NCBI GenBank assembly: GCA_902806595.1
Contig: CADCXC010000040.1
Coordinates: 248,001 to 312,000 of the forward strand
Length of the DNA: 64,000 nt
Direction: 5' to 3'
Origin: Pyrenopolyporus hunteri
Lineage: Eukaryota > Ascomycota > Sordariomycetes > Xylariales > Hypoxylaceae
Part shown: positions 21,005-33,523 of the stretch, in pieces
Numbering within the stretch: position 1 is the stretch's first letter
Layout of the letters: every line of letters starts with the position of its first letter
Translations under genes and position numbers: made by a program
Notes under the pieces: generated by a model
What the model was told of the DNA's origin: nothing
The model's input: the letters and a program-made list of their open reading frames with translations, nothing else
Databases searched by the model: none

Positions 21005-22525
21005 TTATTCCCGGCTTATGAACTTCTTGAGAGAGTACGCCCGCGGTGCGCGAGTCTTGACTAGATGCCCGAGATCCGCAAAGACGAGATAACTTCCAAC
21101 TACTGCCCAGAATCCGATTATCATAGAAAGCGCGAGAGCAAGTTTCGCTTTGATTAACCTGGATATGAGAAACCGTCGCATGGAAGTGGTCAAAAACAAC
21201 CAGCCGACAATTGGGGGTTGCGTCATCGAGACGTCCATCTCCTTGCTCTTCTCGAACTCGTCGATCGCGTCTGACATCTGCCAGGCTACCTTGTTGCTAA
21301 TCCTCTCCCAAGTAGCTTCACAAGCGAACGCGCGGCCCAACGAAGCAAATCGTCCGCGAAGGTTTGAGTCATGGCCGAGCATCCAGACCTTCTGCACGAA
21401 GTCGTCCAAGTCGTTGGGCGGGACGAGGAACCCGGTTTTACCATGCTCGATGATATCACTCGGTCCGCCTTCGTCCCGTGCAATAACCGGCACGCCGCTC
21501 GCCATGGCCTCCAAGACCACCAGCCCAAACGTCTCGGTGATGGAGCAGTGCAGAAAGAGGTCGGCCGAGGCGTAATGTTCCATCAGCTCCTCTCCTACTT
21601 TGAAGCCGACGAATACGACTTTGCCGTTCTCATTCAGCGGGCCGAACATCTCCTTTACTTCCCGTACCACGACGGGATTTCGATTTCCGCCGACGATAAC
21701 GAGCTTGAAGTCCATCCCCCTCTTATCCAATTCTAAGGCCGCCTGTGCAAGGAACCCGAATCCCTTCTCGCCTGCTATTCGCGAGCAGGTAAATAGGATG
21801 AGCTCCCCGTTCGGCGCCCATCGCTTTCTGAGCTCGACGTTTTTCTTTCCCGGATTGAACCCCTTGGTGTCGACACCCCGTCTCAGTACCTCCATTTTAT
21901 CAGATGGTACGTTTGCGACCTGGTTTAGATACGTCTTGACGAATGTGCTAGGGTAGAATACGGTCTTGACGGACGAATCACGGAAGAGGTTGCCCTGCAC
22001 AAAACCGAAGACCCTATTCGCAATATCACCCAGCGGCCAAGGAAATAGAACGGAGCAATACCCCGCCAGATCTGTCTGAAAGTTGCATATGACGGGTACT
22101 TGCCGTTCCTTGGCGAGTTGTCGTACCTGAAGCATCACTTGAAAGCCCAAAGAGGCGGGGCTAGCAAGGTAGATGAGGTCCGGCGGCCCTCCAAATGTCC
22201 GTCTGTATAATTCCGATAGTCGTACGGGATACGCCACCGAAAGCTCAGGGTTGAAGGGCAGAGGGTATCCCGTTAGCCGCACTTCTTCATGGCATAGTTT
22301 CCCGGCCGTATTAGAAGGGCTGATCGGGTTGAATGTGTTCACATTTGTGTGATTATACGGCGCAACAACGGAGACTAGAGCGCCGCTGGATCGCAATTGA
22401 TCCACCAGCATCTTGGTAGTACGCGACACACCGTTCACCGGCCCAAGGCTCTCGGTGCATAATAGGATGCGCCTCCCGCGCAGTCCAGGTGGGAATATAT
22501 TCAGGTCGTGAGATTCCCTAGCCAT
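21005..22525 (-). CDS. GT4 glycosyltransferase, SQD2/MgtA-like, C-terminal membrane anchor
   Basis: A single exon of 506 aa. The start is the ATG in a good context (GCAGCCATGGCT) that gives MARESHDLNIF; the longer frame begins only with TTG. The N-terminal Rossmann half has the ESLGPVNGVSRTT loop typical of GT4 enzymes of the SQD2/MgtA type. The C-terminal half carries the sugar-nucleotide site: SRIAGEKGFGFL, and the E-x7-E motif in ITETFGLVVLEAMASGVPV. A hydrophobic segment at about 455-480 (LALALSMIIGFWAVVGSYLVF) follows, so the enzyme is probably tethered to a membrane facing the cytosol. Relatives pass mannose, sulfoquinovose or glucuronate to lipid acceptors. It diverges from a UDP-glucose dehydrogenase 3.0 kb away, which makes UDP-glucuronate a plausible donor (inference). 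Confidence 0.9.
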   Translation of the reverse strand: MARESHDLNIFPPGLRGRRILLCTESLGPVNGVSRTTKMLVDQLRSSGALVSVVAPYNHTNVNTFNPISPSNTAGKLCHEEVRLTGYPLPFNPELSVAYPVRLSELYRRTFGGPPDLIYLASPASLGFQVMLQVRQLAKERQVPVICNFQTDLAGYCSVLFPWPLGDIANRVFGFVQGNLFRDSSVKTVFYPSTFVKTYLNQVANVPSDKMEVLRRGVDTKGFNPGKKNVELRKRWAPNGELILFTCSRIAGEKGFGFLAQAALELDKRGMDFKLVIVGGNRNPVVVREVKEMFGPLNENGKVVFVGFKVGEELMEHYASADLFLHCSITETFGLVVLEAMASGVPVIARDEGGPSDIIEHGKTGFLVPPNDLDDFVQKVWMLGHDSNLRGRFASLGRAFACEATWERISNKVAWQMSDAIDEFEKSKEMDVSMTQPPIVGWLFLTTSMRRFLISRLIKAKLALALSMIIGFWAVVGSYLVFADLGHLVKTRAPRAYSLKKFISRE

Positions 22526-25500
22526 GGCTGCTTGGTGGTGCAGACTTTTCGTCGACTGGTGGGTTGATATGCTGTGGTTTCCGGGTTTCGTCAAGTCATA
22601 GAATGGGAACTCTTGAAGGCTAAGCCAACATAACCACGGCGTCCCTTCTTTCGCGTATCCGACGATCTAGGAACTACGGTGAAGCCTTCGATCTGATAGC
22701 TCTGCTGCGACTTTTGCTGCTAAATCTTCAGGGCCGCCTTATACTGCATGATATCAGTTGCTACCACGACGTATACATTATACTATTGATATATTCGAAA
22801 GGCAGCTACTAGTAAATGCAATATCTGGGGTAATATCTGAAGGGATGCAGTAAGTAAATTGGGAGGGGAATGAATAACCTACCGCAAATAAATGAGACAT
22901 CCAAGCATAACTGGGCTAAGAGACGTCATATATGGAGAAGAGGGGGATTTTGCGACACGATGAAAAAAGCGAAAGGAACAAGAATAAGAACATGCTCATT
23001 CACCTAGATATCTAATGAATCCTGTGACGTAAATGTAAAGTTGATATGGTGGGCTGGTAGCGAAGAGAGGTGTGCGAGATATCCTATATACGTCCTAAAG
23101 AGGTAACTTGTATGCTTTGAGCAGATAGGGTTCGCTCCATTGGCTACTAAACGCCTTATAAATACCCATGTTTCATGGTAACTTCGGTGGCGGCGTAACT
23201 GACATCTCACGAGGCGGTATTAGTTTGAGGTCATGTTCACTTTCTTTCTTTTTTTTTCCCTATTTGACTTTTAATACCTACCTAGTTATACGGCACATAG
23301 CAACCCGCACTTAATCCTACAATAACGGGCTACGATAAACACCTACACACCTACGTAACAAGTAATACCTATCCGGAACGAATATAGCACCAATTGATAT
23401 GGTCATATCTCGGTAATGGGCCTCATATTAACATCTAGATAGGTATTACCTTAGGGCTTCCAAGTTAGACATAACCTTTATCGCCCTTCTATTTATTTAT
23501 CCTTCGGCTTTTCTCTCTACCATTAGGCTTAGGCACGACGGACCGTAAGAAGATAATCTTAGGTTTAAACTATCCAATCATAAGCTCCGACAGCAGCACA
23601 CGCAAAAAAAGGACCAATGCGCCAATCACCCAAGCCGATGGTGGCACATTTTTCCTAGCATGGGTGATTTCAGATCACCTAGATCCACCTCGTATCCACC
23701 AAGGCTCAAGAGAATCTGGGGTTTTACAAACTTTGCAGTCACAAGTACGATCCGCAGGTTATGCCGGCGTCGCGCTTAGACGACCGTGTCCGCCTCACGG
23801 GTCATATACAAGGGAGACGGGATGAGTTTTAACCTTTAAGGGGGTGGATATCACATGCACACTCTCCATTATCTGAGGTTATCCCGATTGTCACGTAGCT
23901 TATCATTCGCGAATTAACATCCCCGGTTAGACCCCCGTGTATCTTGTACGCTTATCTGTTGGCTATAAAATATATTTGCGCTACGGGTTTCGAGGGCGAT
24001 ATTCCTCATTCTTTTCTCATCTTTCTCTTCTAGTCCCAGTTCCCTTCCTCTACGATATCGGAGGCGGCGGAATCCAAATCGTTAGTCTGGTCATATTATG
24101 TTTACGTCGTGGTGGAAGTAGGTATATTCTAACATACAGTATTACATAGGTAGGAAACTACTAGGTAGGAGTTTATAGGGATATAACTACCTAGGTATCT
24201 ATGTATGACCGAGCGCTAATGAACTCGCTGGCTTACATACATATTTTCGTCGAGCCGCATGTTGGAGCACCTACAACGTCTACGGCAATAGATCTCTAAC
24301 CCGCCTACTACCTGAGAGAGGCCTTTTAACTATGCCTCGTCTATTCTGTGTCTGGGCTCTAGCTTTTCTTCGTTACAGAGAGGATACGATAGATGAATTC
24401 CGAGTGAACACATATCTATCCACCTACCTAGGTACCTGGGTATGTAGGTGCTAATTCATGGCGCCAACTGTGGGACAGAGCTCTCCGTCTTGCGATGCCT
24501 TGAGTTTCTTGCTCTCAGTCCTCTAACTCATACTTTCCTAGCTTACGGTAGGTAGTAGCTTGGTGAGTTGGAACGTACCGTACATACCTACCTAGGTTAG
24601 CTAGGTAGGTAGGTAGGTATGTGTAAAGTTTGTCAACCGCCACCTGACTCCCATGGGATCTCGGGGGGGGGGGGGGGGCTGCCTATGGGCATGCATGTCT
24701 ACCCGTCTAAGTAAGACCGATTGCCAGCCACCGCCCCTATAAGTAACATGAGCATTACCGCATAGGAATATTTATACCCGTAACAGGCTGGCACTTGACG
24801 TGTCTAAGCGACGACCCGGGCCTCTTACCGGCTTCCCCCCCTTTCCCATCCACCCTAGTTTGACGCAACGACGCCTCGTGGTTCAAAGTTAGACAATACA
24901 CTGGCTCCGAGTTCTGACCCAAGATCCGCCACCTGCGTCCGTGACAAGGGTCCCGGTAGGAGCTTGACGAGATTGCGCATCTTTGACTAGGCCGTGAGGT
25001 AACCATACGTTGTCTTCCCATCCAAGGGGACCAGTCGCTTAAGCTATATTTGCCGGACCTTATCTACGGGTCTGATCCTTCAAGGCTTTCTCATTAACCT
25101 TATCCTTCCAGTTACTTGGACGGAACTTCCTGGCAACGCTTAGCTCACCTGTTGAGGCTATCGCCGGCTTCCTTCTCCTCTTTCTGCTGCCTATGATACT
25201 TCGTCGCTCGTCAGTCAGCAGTCACATTCTCCTCGTTGCTCGCCTGCCTAGGTACCTAGGTAGGCGCATTTCTATCCACCGGATGCACTTGTCTCATAAG
25301 ACACAGCTATAAATCTCAGTCGGGCAACCAATTAGAGGATTTGAAAACTTTCGGTTCCCCATTGGGTTCTTGGTCTCCTTCCGAAGCTCTTGTTAGCACT
25401 TCGCGTGCGGAACCCGTCCTTCGAAAAGAAAAGGAGGAGGCGCGTTATCTTCGGGTCGATATTCCGGAATTTTGGAGCGTACGCATTATCCTTTGGCTCC

Positions 25501-25552
25501 CTAGAAAGCGATACACGATAACCGCAGCCGATATCAGGCTTCATTTACCGCT
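22526..25552. other. Divergent intergenic region between GT4 and UGD genes
   Basis: A three-kilobase shared upstream region. It has a pure G16 run at 24663-24678 and palindromic islands at about 24421-24440, 24588-24620 and 25247-25265. No coding or RNA feature recognised. It could hold promoters for both genes. Confidence 0.5.
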
Positions 25553-27729
25553 ATGGATTCTACACAAGCATCCAAGGCCATACTGGCGGCTGAATCGGAT
25601 GACGGCACTGCCTTTGCTGACGTCGTGTCGACAGCCCCAACTACTCCGGACGGAAGCTCATCATCCAGTCCCATGCTCCGTGCGGAATTGGCCGCGGATC
25701 TCGAGCGAAATGATTTGCCGCAGATAATAATGTCTGCCGTCCCGGAAATGACGCGCCCGGTCCGCAACATATGCTGTGTGGGTGCCGGTTATGTTGGTTA
25801 GTCGTTTCCCCTCTTCCTCCTTTCCGGGTGAGGCGGCTGTCTCTATAAAGCTCGCTCGTCTCGCCTTAATCGCCTGCTACGTTGCGTTCAGAATTTAAGA
25901 AGACATAACAGGTGGTCCGACGGCCGCAGTCATCGCCTATCAAAACCCGCAGCTTCGTGTCACTGTTGTGGACAAGAATGCGCAGCGAGTCCGTCGATGG
26001 AACTCCGAGCACCTGCCAATTTACGAACCAGGGTTGAGGGACATCGTCCGCATTGCTCGTGACGGATCCAGAACCTGCTGCTTCAGCAGCAACCTAAACA
26101 GCACGGAAAAGGCCCATTCACGTATGGCCAGCTTCCATGATGCTGATCAAGTGTTTCACAGCCCATCGACCGTTGTGCCCTCCCGACAGCCAAACTTGTT
26201 CTTTTCAACCCAGGTGGCACAGTGCATCCGCGAGGCGGATATCGTGCTGATTGCGGTGAACACGCCAACGAAGCTGAGGGGCACCGGGGCGGGAAGCGCT
26301 ACTGATATGACAGCGTTTGAGGCGGTCACCTGCGAGGTTGCGCAGTACGCGAGACCAGGGACCATCATCGTAGAAAAATCGACCGTTCCTTGTGGGACGG
26401 CCGACCTAATCCAGAAAATGGTGAGTTCACATCTATGCGACCTCTGCCGATACGATTCAGACGGGCTCACGATTCTACTAGTTGACGGTTCACCGTCCTG
26501 GCATTCATTTCGAGATCCTCTCCAATCCAGAGTTCTTGGCCGCAGGTACGGCTATGAAGGATCTCCTGTATCCCGATCGCGTCCTCATCGGCTCTTCAAC
26601 GACGAGATCCGGTCGCAGGGCTGCCGACGCCCTAGCGGACGTTTATGCAGCATGGGTCCCGCGCTCGCGCATCATCACCACGAACGTCTACTCGTCGGAG
26701 CTGGCGAAGCTTGTAGCGAACTCGATGCTAGCCCAGCGCATCAGTAGCATTAACTCGATATCCGCGATCTGCGAGAAGACGGGGGCGGACGTTGATGAGA
26801 TAGCGACGTCCATTGGCCGTGACCCCCGGATCGGGGACAAGTTCTTGAAGGCGGGTATCGGTTTTGGCGGGAGCTGCTTCAAAAAGGACATTCTCAGCCT
26901 GGTATATTTGGCTGAGTCTCTCGGTCTGGATGAAGTGGGCGAATACTGGAGACAAGTGGTGAAGATGAACGAATACCAGCGCGACCGATTTTCGCGGCGA
27001 GTGATCCAGCGCCTGAATAACACGCTTGTTGGCAAGAAGCTCACTCTACTCGGATACGCATTCAAAGCCGATACTTCCGATACGAGAGAATCGCCCGCGC
27101 TCGATATCGTCAAGACCCTCCTCGAGGAAGGCCCCGGAGAGATTGCGGTATTCGACCCCTGCTGTAACCCAATAGTAGTCAAAGCCGAGATCAAGGGGCT
27201 CCTTAGGGGCCAAGCTGCGCTGAAAGAAGATGGGGGGCCAATCGAGGTGTATTCGAGCGTGTACACGGCATGTGAAGGCAGCCACGCCGTTCTTATAACG
27301 ACCGAGTTCGATGAATTTCGAAACGTTACAGCACCCCCGACGAAGTCCAACCCTACCCTACGACCGCGGGCGGCAGTTGATCCTCGGCCATTTCCATATG
27401 AGCCTACCGAGTCGGATATACTATCCCTTCATACGTTCTTGGTAAACAATGCCTCCTCTCGATCGACCTACCGGAGAAACGACCCCCTTCAGCGATACAA
27501 GCCGGAACCTTCGTGCGAGGGCGACTGTCCCGACTGCGGTCTCATTGAGACGAGCGGCTGTTCCACGGCGGGGAATTATAGCGAGAACAGGCCCAAGCAA
27601 AAGCTAGATTGGAGTAAAATCGCCTACCATATGAACAAGCCCAAGTTGGTATTCGACGGCAAGGGCATCATTGACGGGAAGGAGTTGGCCAAGTTGGGCA
27701 TTTGCGTGGAGAGTATTGGGCGTCAGTGA
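25553..27729 (+). CDS. UDP-glucose 6-dehydrogenase, extended form
   Basis: Three exons, 25553-25796, 25912-26420 and 26482-27729, with introns of 115 and 61 nt; 666 aa. It oxidises UDP-glucose to UDP-glucuronate with two NAD+. The NAD-binding motif VGAGYVGGPTAAV is split by intron 1. NTPTK and EKSTVPCGT follow, then ILSNPEFLAAGTA, and the catalytic cysteine C383 in GFGGSCFKKD. The closing motif is KPKLVFDGKGIID. The protein is much longer than bacterial or animal enzymes (about 390-500 aa). The extra length comes from a 70-residue disordered N-terminus, an insert of about 35 residues before LFFST, and an insert of about 80 residues before the final motif. That last insert carries four close cysteines. 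Active-site motifs are intact. It diverges from the GT4 gene, suggesting a shared glucuronosylation task. Confidence 0.93.
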
Positions 27730-28665
27730 GGGAGCTGGAGTTACCATGTTAGGTCCTTTCAGAGCCGTCATCGTTATATATATGGGCTTAGTTTTGATTT
27801 TATCAATGCATTGCATATTAGTCCGGGGGTTAAGGTGGTTATGGAGGGGGCCTTGGCCTTCTGGGGTTGGTTGTGCCTGGAACCGGATAGATCCCTTTAC
27901 ATTTTCATCATAACCGTCAAAGTACCTACTTAGTCGCGATTCGTAAGTTTATAAGGTGATTGTGGAATTAGCGGCCTTCTCATAAAGAGAGGTCATCCAA
28001 GGAAAGCTGCCTTTCGGTAAGATTAGTTGTCCCATCACTAGGTATAGTTCTAATTAAGTGTTGATAAATCTCGATGCACAGCGGAAGAGAATTCCACACC
28101 GGAGCCCAGAGCTTACCGTTGTGAGCGTTAACTCCGGCGCCAACAAAACCTCCCTCCCTCCCCTTTACCACGTACGAATCACGTAACCAAGCAGCTCTCA
28201 GCTACCTTTCAAGGGCCATATGTATCAGGGTTTGTGGTTGCAGCCACAAATATGTACGGCGTCGGCCTCTAATCCCCGTCACCCCAAACCCAAACCATTT
28301 CGCTGTCTCGCGCGGTACTTACCCGACGCCCACGCCTCCCTCGGAAAAGCGGGTGCGAGAGAAGGGCGATAGAGGCTACCGGGCGTAAATCAACAGCCGA
28401 CGAAAGCGCCAGAGCAATTCGTTAGCGAACGTTGGAAACGAACCTCGGCGAACACTTATTATGTCACGATAAAATAAAACAAATCGATCGACCAATGGTT
28501 CGGTTCATTGTCTAATAATTACATTACTCAATTACTCCGCGAATAGGTCAGAGGAGACGCGAATATACGTAGTCTCTGCCCCGTGAACCCACGGATGATT
28601 TATTGACATTGAACTTCGGGTCGTAACACTCGTCTGACGTGCCCCTCCTCTCTCTCCCCCGTAAG
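27730..28665. other. Intergenic region
   Basis: The 3' end of UGD and the promoter of the CoA transferase. No gene, RNA or strong repeat recognised. Confidence 0.5.
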
Positions 28666-30486
28666 ATGGCGCGACCACGAAATGCGGTCTTAAGGACTAC
28701 AACCCAACTCTCACAACGATGGGCGACGCCTCAGACGCGACGGCAATACGGCGCTCTCGCGGCTCGCGCCGCGGCCAATTCCGGACTCGTACCTTGTCTC
28801 CGGCGTTCGTACCGACGTTACTCGACCGAGGCGCCTGCGAAGGCGGCGCGAGGCGGCTCCAAGGTGTTCAAATCTGCGGACGAGGCCGTCGCGGACTTAA
28901 AAGACGGCGACGTGGTCCTCAGTGCTGGGTTTGGGTTGTGCGGCGTCGCTGGTACGTACAACCCGAGATTGCCAGCTTAAGCCCTCTTCGAATTGGATCA
29001 CGTCGATTGGTCGATTGCGTAGCCCCGGAGCGCGTTACGACTTCTGTCTGAACAAGTGGCTAACTAGGGGCGCGCATAGAAACTCTCATTCAAGCCATAC
29101 ATAAGAAAGGTCTCAAGAATCTGACGGCCGTCTCGAACAATGCCGGCGCCGGCGACCACGGCTTGGCCCTACTTACAAGAGACGGGCGGCTGGGCCGTAT
29201 TATCCTCTCGTACTTGGGATCTAACAAAGAACTCGAGAAACAATACTTAACGGGGAAGATAGCAGTTGAGCTATGTCCACAGGGAACGCTGGCGGAGAGG
29301 CTGAGGGCGGCCGGGGCTGGCATCCCGGCGTTTTACACCGCGACGGGCGGGAAAACCTTCGTTGAGACGGGCGAGATACCCGTGAGGTTCACGCCCGAAG
29401 CTGTCCTTGAGAAGGGAAAGCCGAAGGAGACGAGGATCTTCAACGGCAAACCCTACATCATGGAGACGGCTCTCCCCGGCGACGTGGCAATCCTGCGGGC
29501 TTGGAAAGTCGACGAAGCCGGCAATTGCGTATTCAAGTAAGTTGGGTCGGGCTTCGGCTTGCGCCTGGTGTATAATTTGGCGCTCATCAGACGCGAATCA
29601 TAGGTACACGACGAAGACGTACGCGGGGCTCATGGCCAAGGCGGCGCGCATCGCCATCGTCGAGGCTGAGAACATCGTGCCGATCGGGTCCATCGACCCC
29701 GATAGCGTCAACCTTCCGGGCATCTTCATCGACCGCATAGTGCCGGCTACGGCGCCCAAGAACTTCGAGGTGCTGAAGGTTGCGCCGCCCAAGGAGGACG
29801 CCGCCTCGGGCCAGCCGCGTACGCTCGACGCCCGGAACCGCATCGCTAGACGCGCGGCCAAAGAGTTGCACGACGGCTACTACGTTAACCTAGGCGTGGG
29901 CATCCCGACGCTGGCGGCGTCGTACTTACCGGACGACACCAAGGTCTGGCTGCAGTCCGAGAACGGTATCCTAGGCATGGGCGGATACCCGGCGACGGAG
30001 GAGGAAGCGGACCCGGACCTTGTCAACGCGGGCAAGGAGACGGTGACGCTACTGCCGGGCGCGTCAACATTCGACTCGGCCGAGTCGTTCGGCATGATCC
30101 GGGGTGGGCACGTCGACGTATCGATTCTAGGCGCCTTCCAAGTTTCCGCGTCCGGCGACCTAGCAAACTACATGATCCCGGGGCGAGTGTTCAAGGGCAT
30201 GGGTGGTGCCATGGACCTGGTGTCGAACCCGGACCACACCAAGATTGTCGTGGCGACCGAGCACGTCGACAAGAAAGGCCGTAGCAAGATCGTCCAGGAC
30301 TGCCGGCTGCCGCTCACGGGTAAAGGTGTGGTTAGCACCATCATCACAGACCTGGCCGTCTTCCAGGTCGACCGCGTCAAAGGCGGCCTAACCCTAACCG
30401 AGGTTGCGGAGGGCGTCGATGTCGAGACTGTCAAGGCGAGGACCGACGCTCAGTTTATCGTCGCGGACGATTTGAAGACCTTCTAA
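28666..30486 (+). CDS. Mitochondrial succinyl-CoA:3-ketoacid CoA transferase (SCOT)
   Basis: Three exons, 28666-28951, 29080-29536 and 29604-30486, with introns of 128 and 67 nt; 541 aa. The first about 65 residues are Arg/Ala/Ser-rich with no acidic patch until late, a typical mitochondrial targeting peptide ending near RRYSTEAPAK. The alpha half (about 70-300) has FGLCGVAETLI and NNAGAGDHGL. The beta half has GIPTLAASYLP and the active-site glutamate E367 in QSENGILGMGGYP, then GGHVDVSILGAFQVS. The enzyme moves CoA between succinyl-CoA and acetoacetate (ketone-body use). Fungal relatives include propionyl-CoA-detoxifying CoA transferases, but the fused alpha-beta plan and SENGILG favour SCOT. 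The ATG was chosen over an upstream GTG frame because it begins the targeting peptide. Confidence 0.92.
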
Positions 30487-30949
30487 GTTTAGAGGGAGTC
30501 GACGCCGGAACGGGGTGGTTAAAGACACCACAGAATTAGGGATCACGTAGGGGGGGTTCACATCGGTTGTATATACGTGGGTTAAAGCGTACCAGCGCCT
30601 ACTATTAGCATATATCATTGTATGTACCTAGCGTTCTCGTCATCTACTCCTTATATCGTAGACGGGTAAGGTACCTAGGTAGGTAGGTCGGTAGGAAGGT
30701 AGGAATATAACTAGGGGATTATTGCCGTTCGAGCTTCTCGCCAATTTGCCGGCCTCTATGTGCTTGCGGCTTAGGAGTGTATGCATAGGTATATAGACAT
30801 ATACATATTGATTATAACTGAGACTCCAGTTCTTTATGTACTGCCTACTTCGTTAGTTCGTTCCTTCGTCTTTATCCCCCCGAGAGATGGTCCTTCATCT
30901 CATTGACTATAGGAGGTATCTACTAGATTATATGCTCCCCCATATCCTT
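30487..30949. other. Intergenic region (convergent 3' ends)
   Basis: Lies between the CoA transferase and the minus-strand AhpD-like gene. Contains a CCTAGG/TAGG island at about 30670-30690. No gene seen. Confidence 0.5.
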
Positions 30950-31981
30950 TCATAACTTGGCCTGGAGCCCCGGTGCGAACGTAGTCCCCCGGCCGTTGCT
31001 TATCACGTTGACTAATTTATCGATGTTCTCTAATATCCATATGTTGCCGTCCTCGGTGGCCAACCACGGGCCGCCCTCGACAGGCTCCTCGCCCTCGGCA
31101 TGCGCGTCGCCGTTCTCATACGCCTTGCGCAGGCCGAAAATGTGCGAGACGACTTGAGGCCCGACTCCGGTCTGCGCGCGCAGGCACGCGATGGCCACGA
31201 GCGACGTAAGTACGCGCCCGACCTTAGCGGGAGTCGCGACGCCCCGCGGATTCGACAGCAGGTTCGAGTAGTGGCCATTGAGGATATGAACGGGAAGATC
31301 CGGATGCGACTGTGCCAGCTTGTCGAGCAACTTGCGCTCAAAGCCTATATAAACGCTGTCCCAGAGGGCGAGGCCGTCGCGCTTACGAATCTCGAGGTTA
31401 GAAGGGGTCAGCTCGCGCGTCGGCGTAGTGCTTAGCGAAGAAGCGACGTCGGCTGGCAAGCTGTTGCGGAATGCGCCTAGGGTGTTGATGGATCGCGGGA
31501 TGCCGTTGAAGGAGATACACTTTAGCCCAACTTCGCGGATCAACTCGGCATTTTGTACAGGCGTGCGCTGCTCATTCGGGGTCGGCGTCGTGTTGGCCAG
31601 GTGGAAGATCTGCGTCATGGCTTCGGGGCAATTGAGCGTTGCCGAGACGGCTGTCTATAAGTTATAGGCCTCGATGTTTAGCTATTCGTTCGCTCTTCTC
31701 CTTGCCCACTATTTCCTTTGTCGCGTTTCCTCCCTAATTCTTTTTTTTTTTTCCCGCCCGTCTTTCCCCCTTGGGTCATTGGATTGGGGGATATGGCACG
31801 AGGAGTATGAAGTTCAACATACCGACAACGTCACCCAAGCAGGTAATCCCACTTTCTTCTCCGCCGCGTCGGTTGCGAACCTCGCAAGCGCCGTTTGCAC
31901 GCCGGCAGACGAGGGAGTGTAGCCGGGATTTGCGTAGCTGGCATTGATGAGCGCCTTGACGGCCTCTGAGAGTTTCGACAT
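30950..31981 (-). CDS. Conserved fungal protein, AhpD/carboxymuconolactone-decarboxylase-like
   Basis: Two exons, 31981-31823 and 31654-30950, with a 168 nt intron (GTATGT to TTATAG); 287 aa. Exon 1 encodes MSKLSEAVKALINASYANPG and ends VTLS; exon 2 continues TAVSATLNCPEAM. The segment IREVGLKCISFNGIPRSINTL recalls a group of fungal proteins with the AhpD/CMD helical fold, which in bacteria act as peroxidases or decarboxylases. I do not see a CxxC pair near that segment, so peroxidase chemistry is not supported. No signal peptide or membrane segment. The role is unknown. The gene structure is well supported by phase and codon quality; the family name is tentative. Confidence 0.75.
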
Positions 31982-33523
31982 CTTTTGTTCGACCGCGGAT
32001 GGGGGAAGAGAAAAACGAAGAGGCGGTTATGGTTCAACTTCTACGTGAACAGTCCGGATCAGGGTTTCGATTCTCCTTCGCATGTATCGCACAATACAAT
32101 ACAACCTAAGTGGCATACGATCGTGACCTTGGTTGGCATCCGCCTTTTTATAGTTTATTGTAGCAGTAATAAACCAGTAAGAGCACGGATAGATTCGACG
32201 TCGTTTGCTTGCGAGTTGTGAATGAAGTAACTAACAAGATTCACTCATTATAATTATAATTATAATAAGAAGCTTGCGACCAAAAGTTCCGCATATGGGC
32301 TACAGGCTTGTACAGTGTATGAGACAGTATTGTTCAAACTGTCCTACACTGTGCCTTGGCGTCTCTACCCCTGATGTAAGTCCCCTACGCGTGCGATATC
32401 CTAGTGGAAAAGCCCCTATAATTATCCGAGTTTGGCGCAAACATCACAGTAAGAATTAGATGGATGGGCGCTTTTAAGATGTACTGTATTATCATGCGCT
32501 AAGCTAAGGGCAAGGTTAAGGGCCATAGGGGCCCGTCCCTTAAACCTAGTAGAATTTTAGCGATCTATCAATGGGGCCTAGGGCGCTACGGCCGCTATTT
32601 CCCACGTCAAGACAACATACTGTGTGCGACTCGTAGCCCATATGCGGAACTTTTGGCGGCAACCTTCGTACCTAGCGAAATTATCCAGCTGGGAGATCCC
32701 GAAAGAATGCCGCGGCAGGATGCCTGAAAGGGTGAATTCGGTAATTCAAGAAGTACCGGCACCGGCGCCACGCCAATTAGCACTTGACCCAAATATATTC
32801 CATGGCCCTGCTAGCGCTACAGCGGCTCGTTTCCCATTATAACCCACTATTTCCGGCCGCTAAGCCAGGGACGAGGGGCCCTAAGAAGCCGCAAGGGGTA
32901 CCTATAGGTAACTAAGGATTCATCCATTGGCCCTAGCCTTCGACGCCCAGGTACGAAGGTGATATTTATGACGCCGGCGGACTTGCATTCGCGAAGGTAT
33001 CGTCGGACCTTGTTTTTCGCATTTTATAAGTTGAATGGATTATGAGAATACGTTCGTCTAAACGCCGTGTCTGGCCCAATCTCGCCCTGAATTATAGTAA
33101 TAAGGGATGTTTATCTAGGTATAGATACCTATATATATATCGGTATATATCAGCGGTAGTGATTAATCAGGAACGAGTCAATATTTCAAGTCCTGAGAGT
33201 TAGCTATTACGACCATACGGTTATTACGTTCTATAGTCGTCACCCGAGATATTCTCAAATTGCCCAAGGAAACCGGTTACCCAAGTTCTATACTGATATC
33301 TTCTTCGCCGGCCCTGTATAACACGCTCCAGAGCATATTCGTCCGGAATGCCGCGGCGAACGACCCTCGAAAAGAAAGAGCGTCCCTTCTTCGTGCCCGG
33401 CTCAAAGTACGTCGACTCGACCCCGGCTTCGATAAGCAGATTACCACCGTGCCATGTCGCTATCCGCTTCTCTTAAGACTCAAGTACGCTGACGCGTTCC
33501 GTCTCTCCAAAGGCATAACTAAC
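31982..33523. other. Intergenic region
   Basis: AT-rich with short TATA-type runs (33130-33150) and a TAATTATAAT tract near 32250. Short open frames at 32624-32842 and 33260-33625 have no family signal; the latter partly overlaps the antisense of the MFS 3' end. No RNA recognised. Confidence 0.45.
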
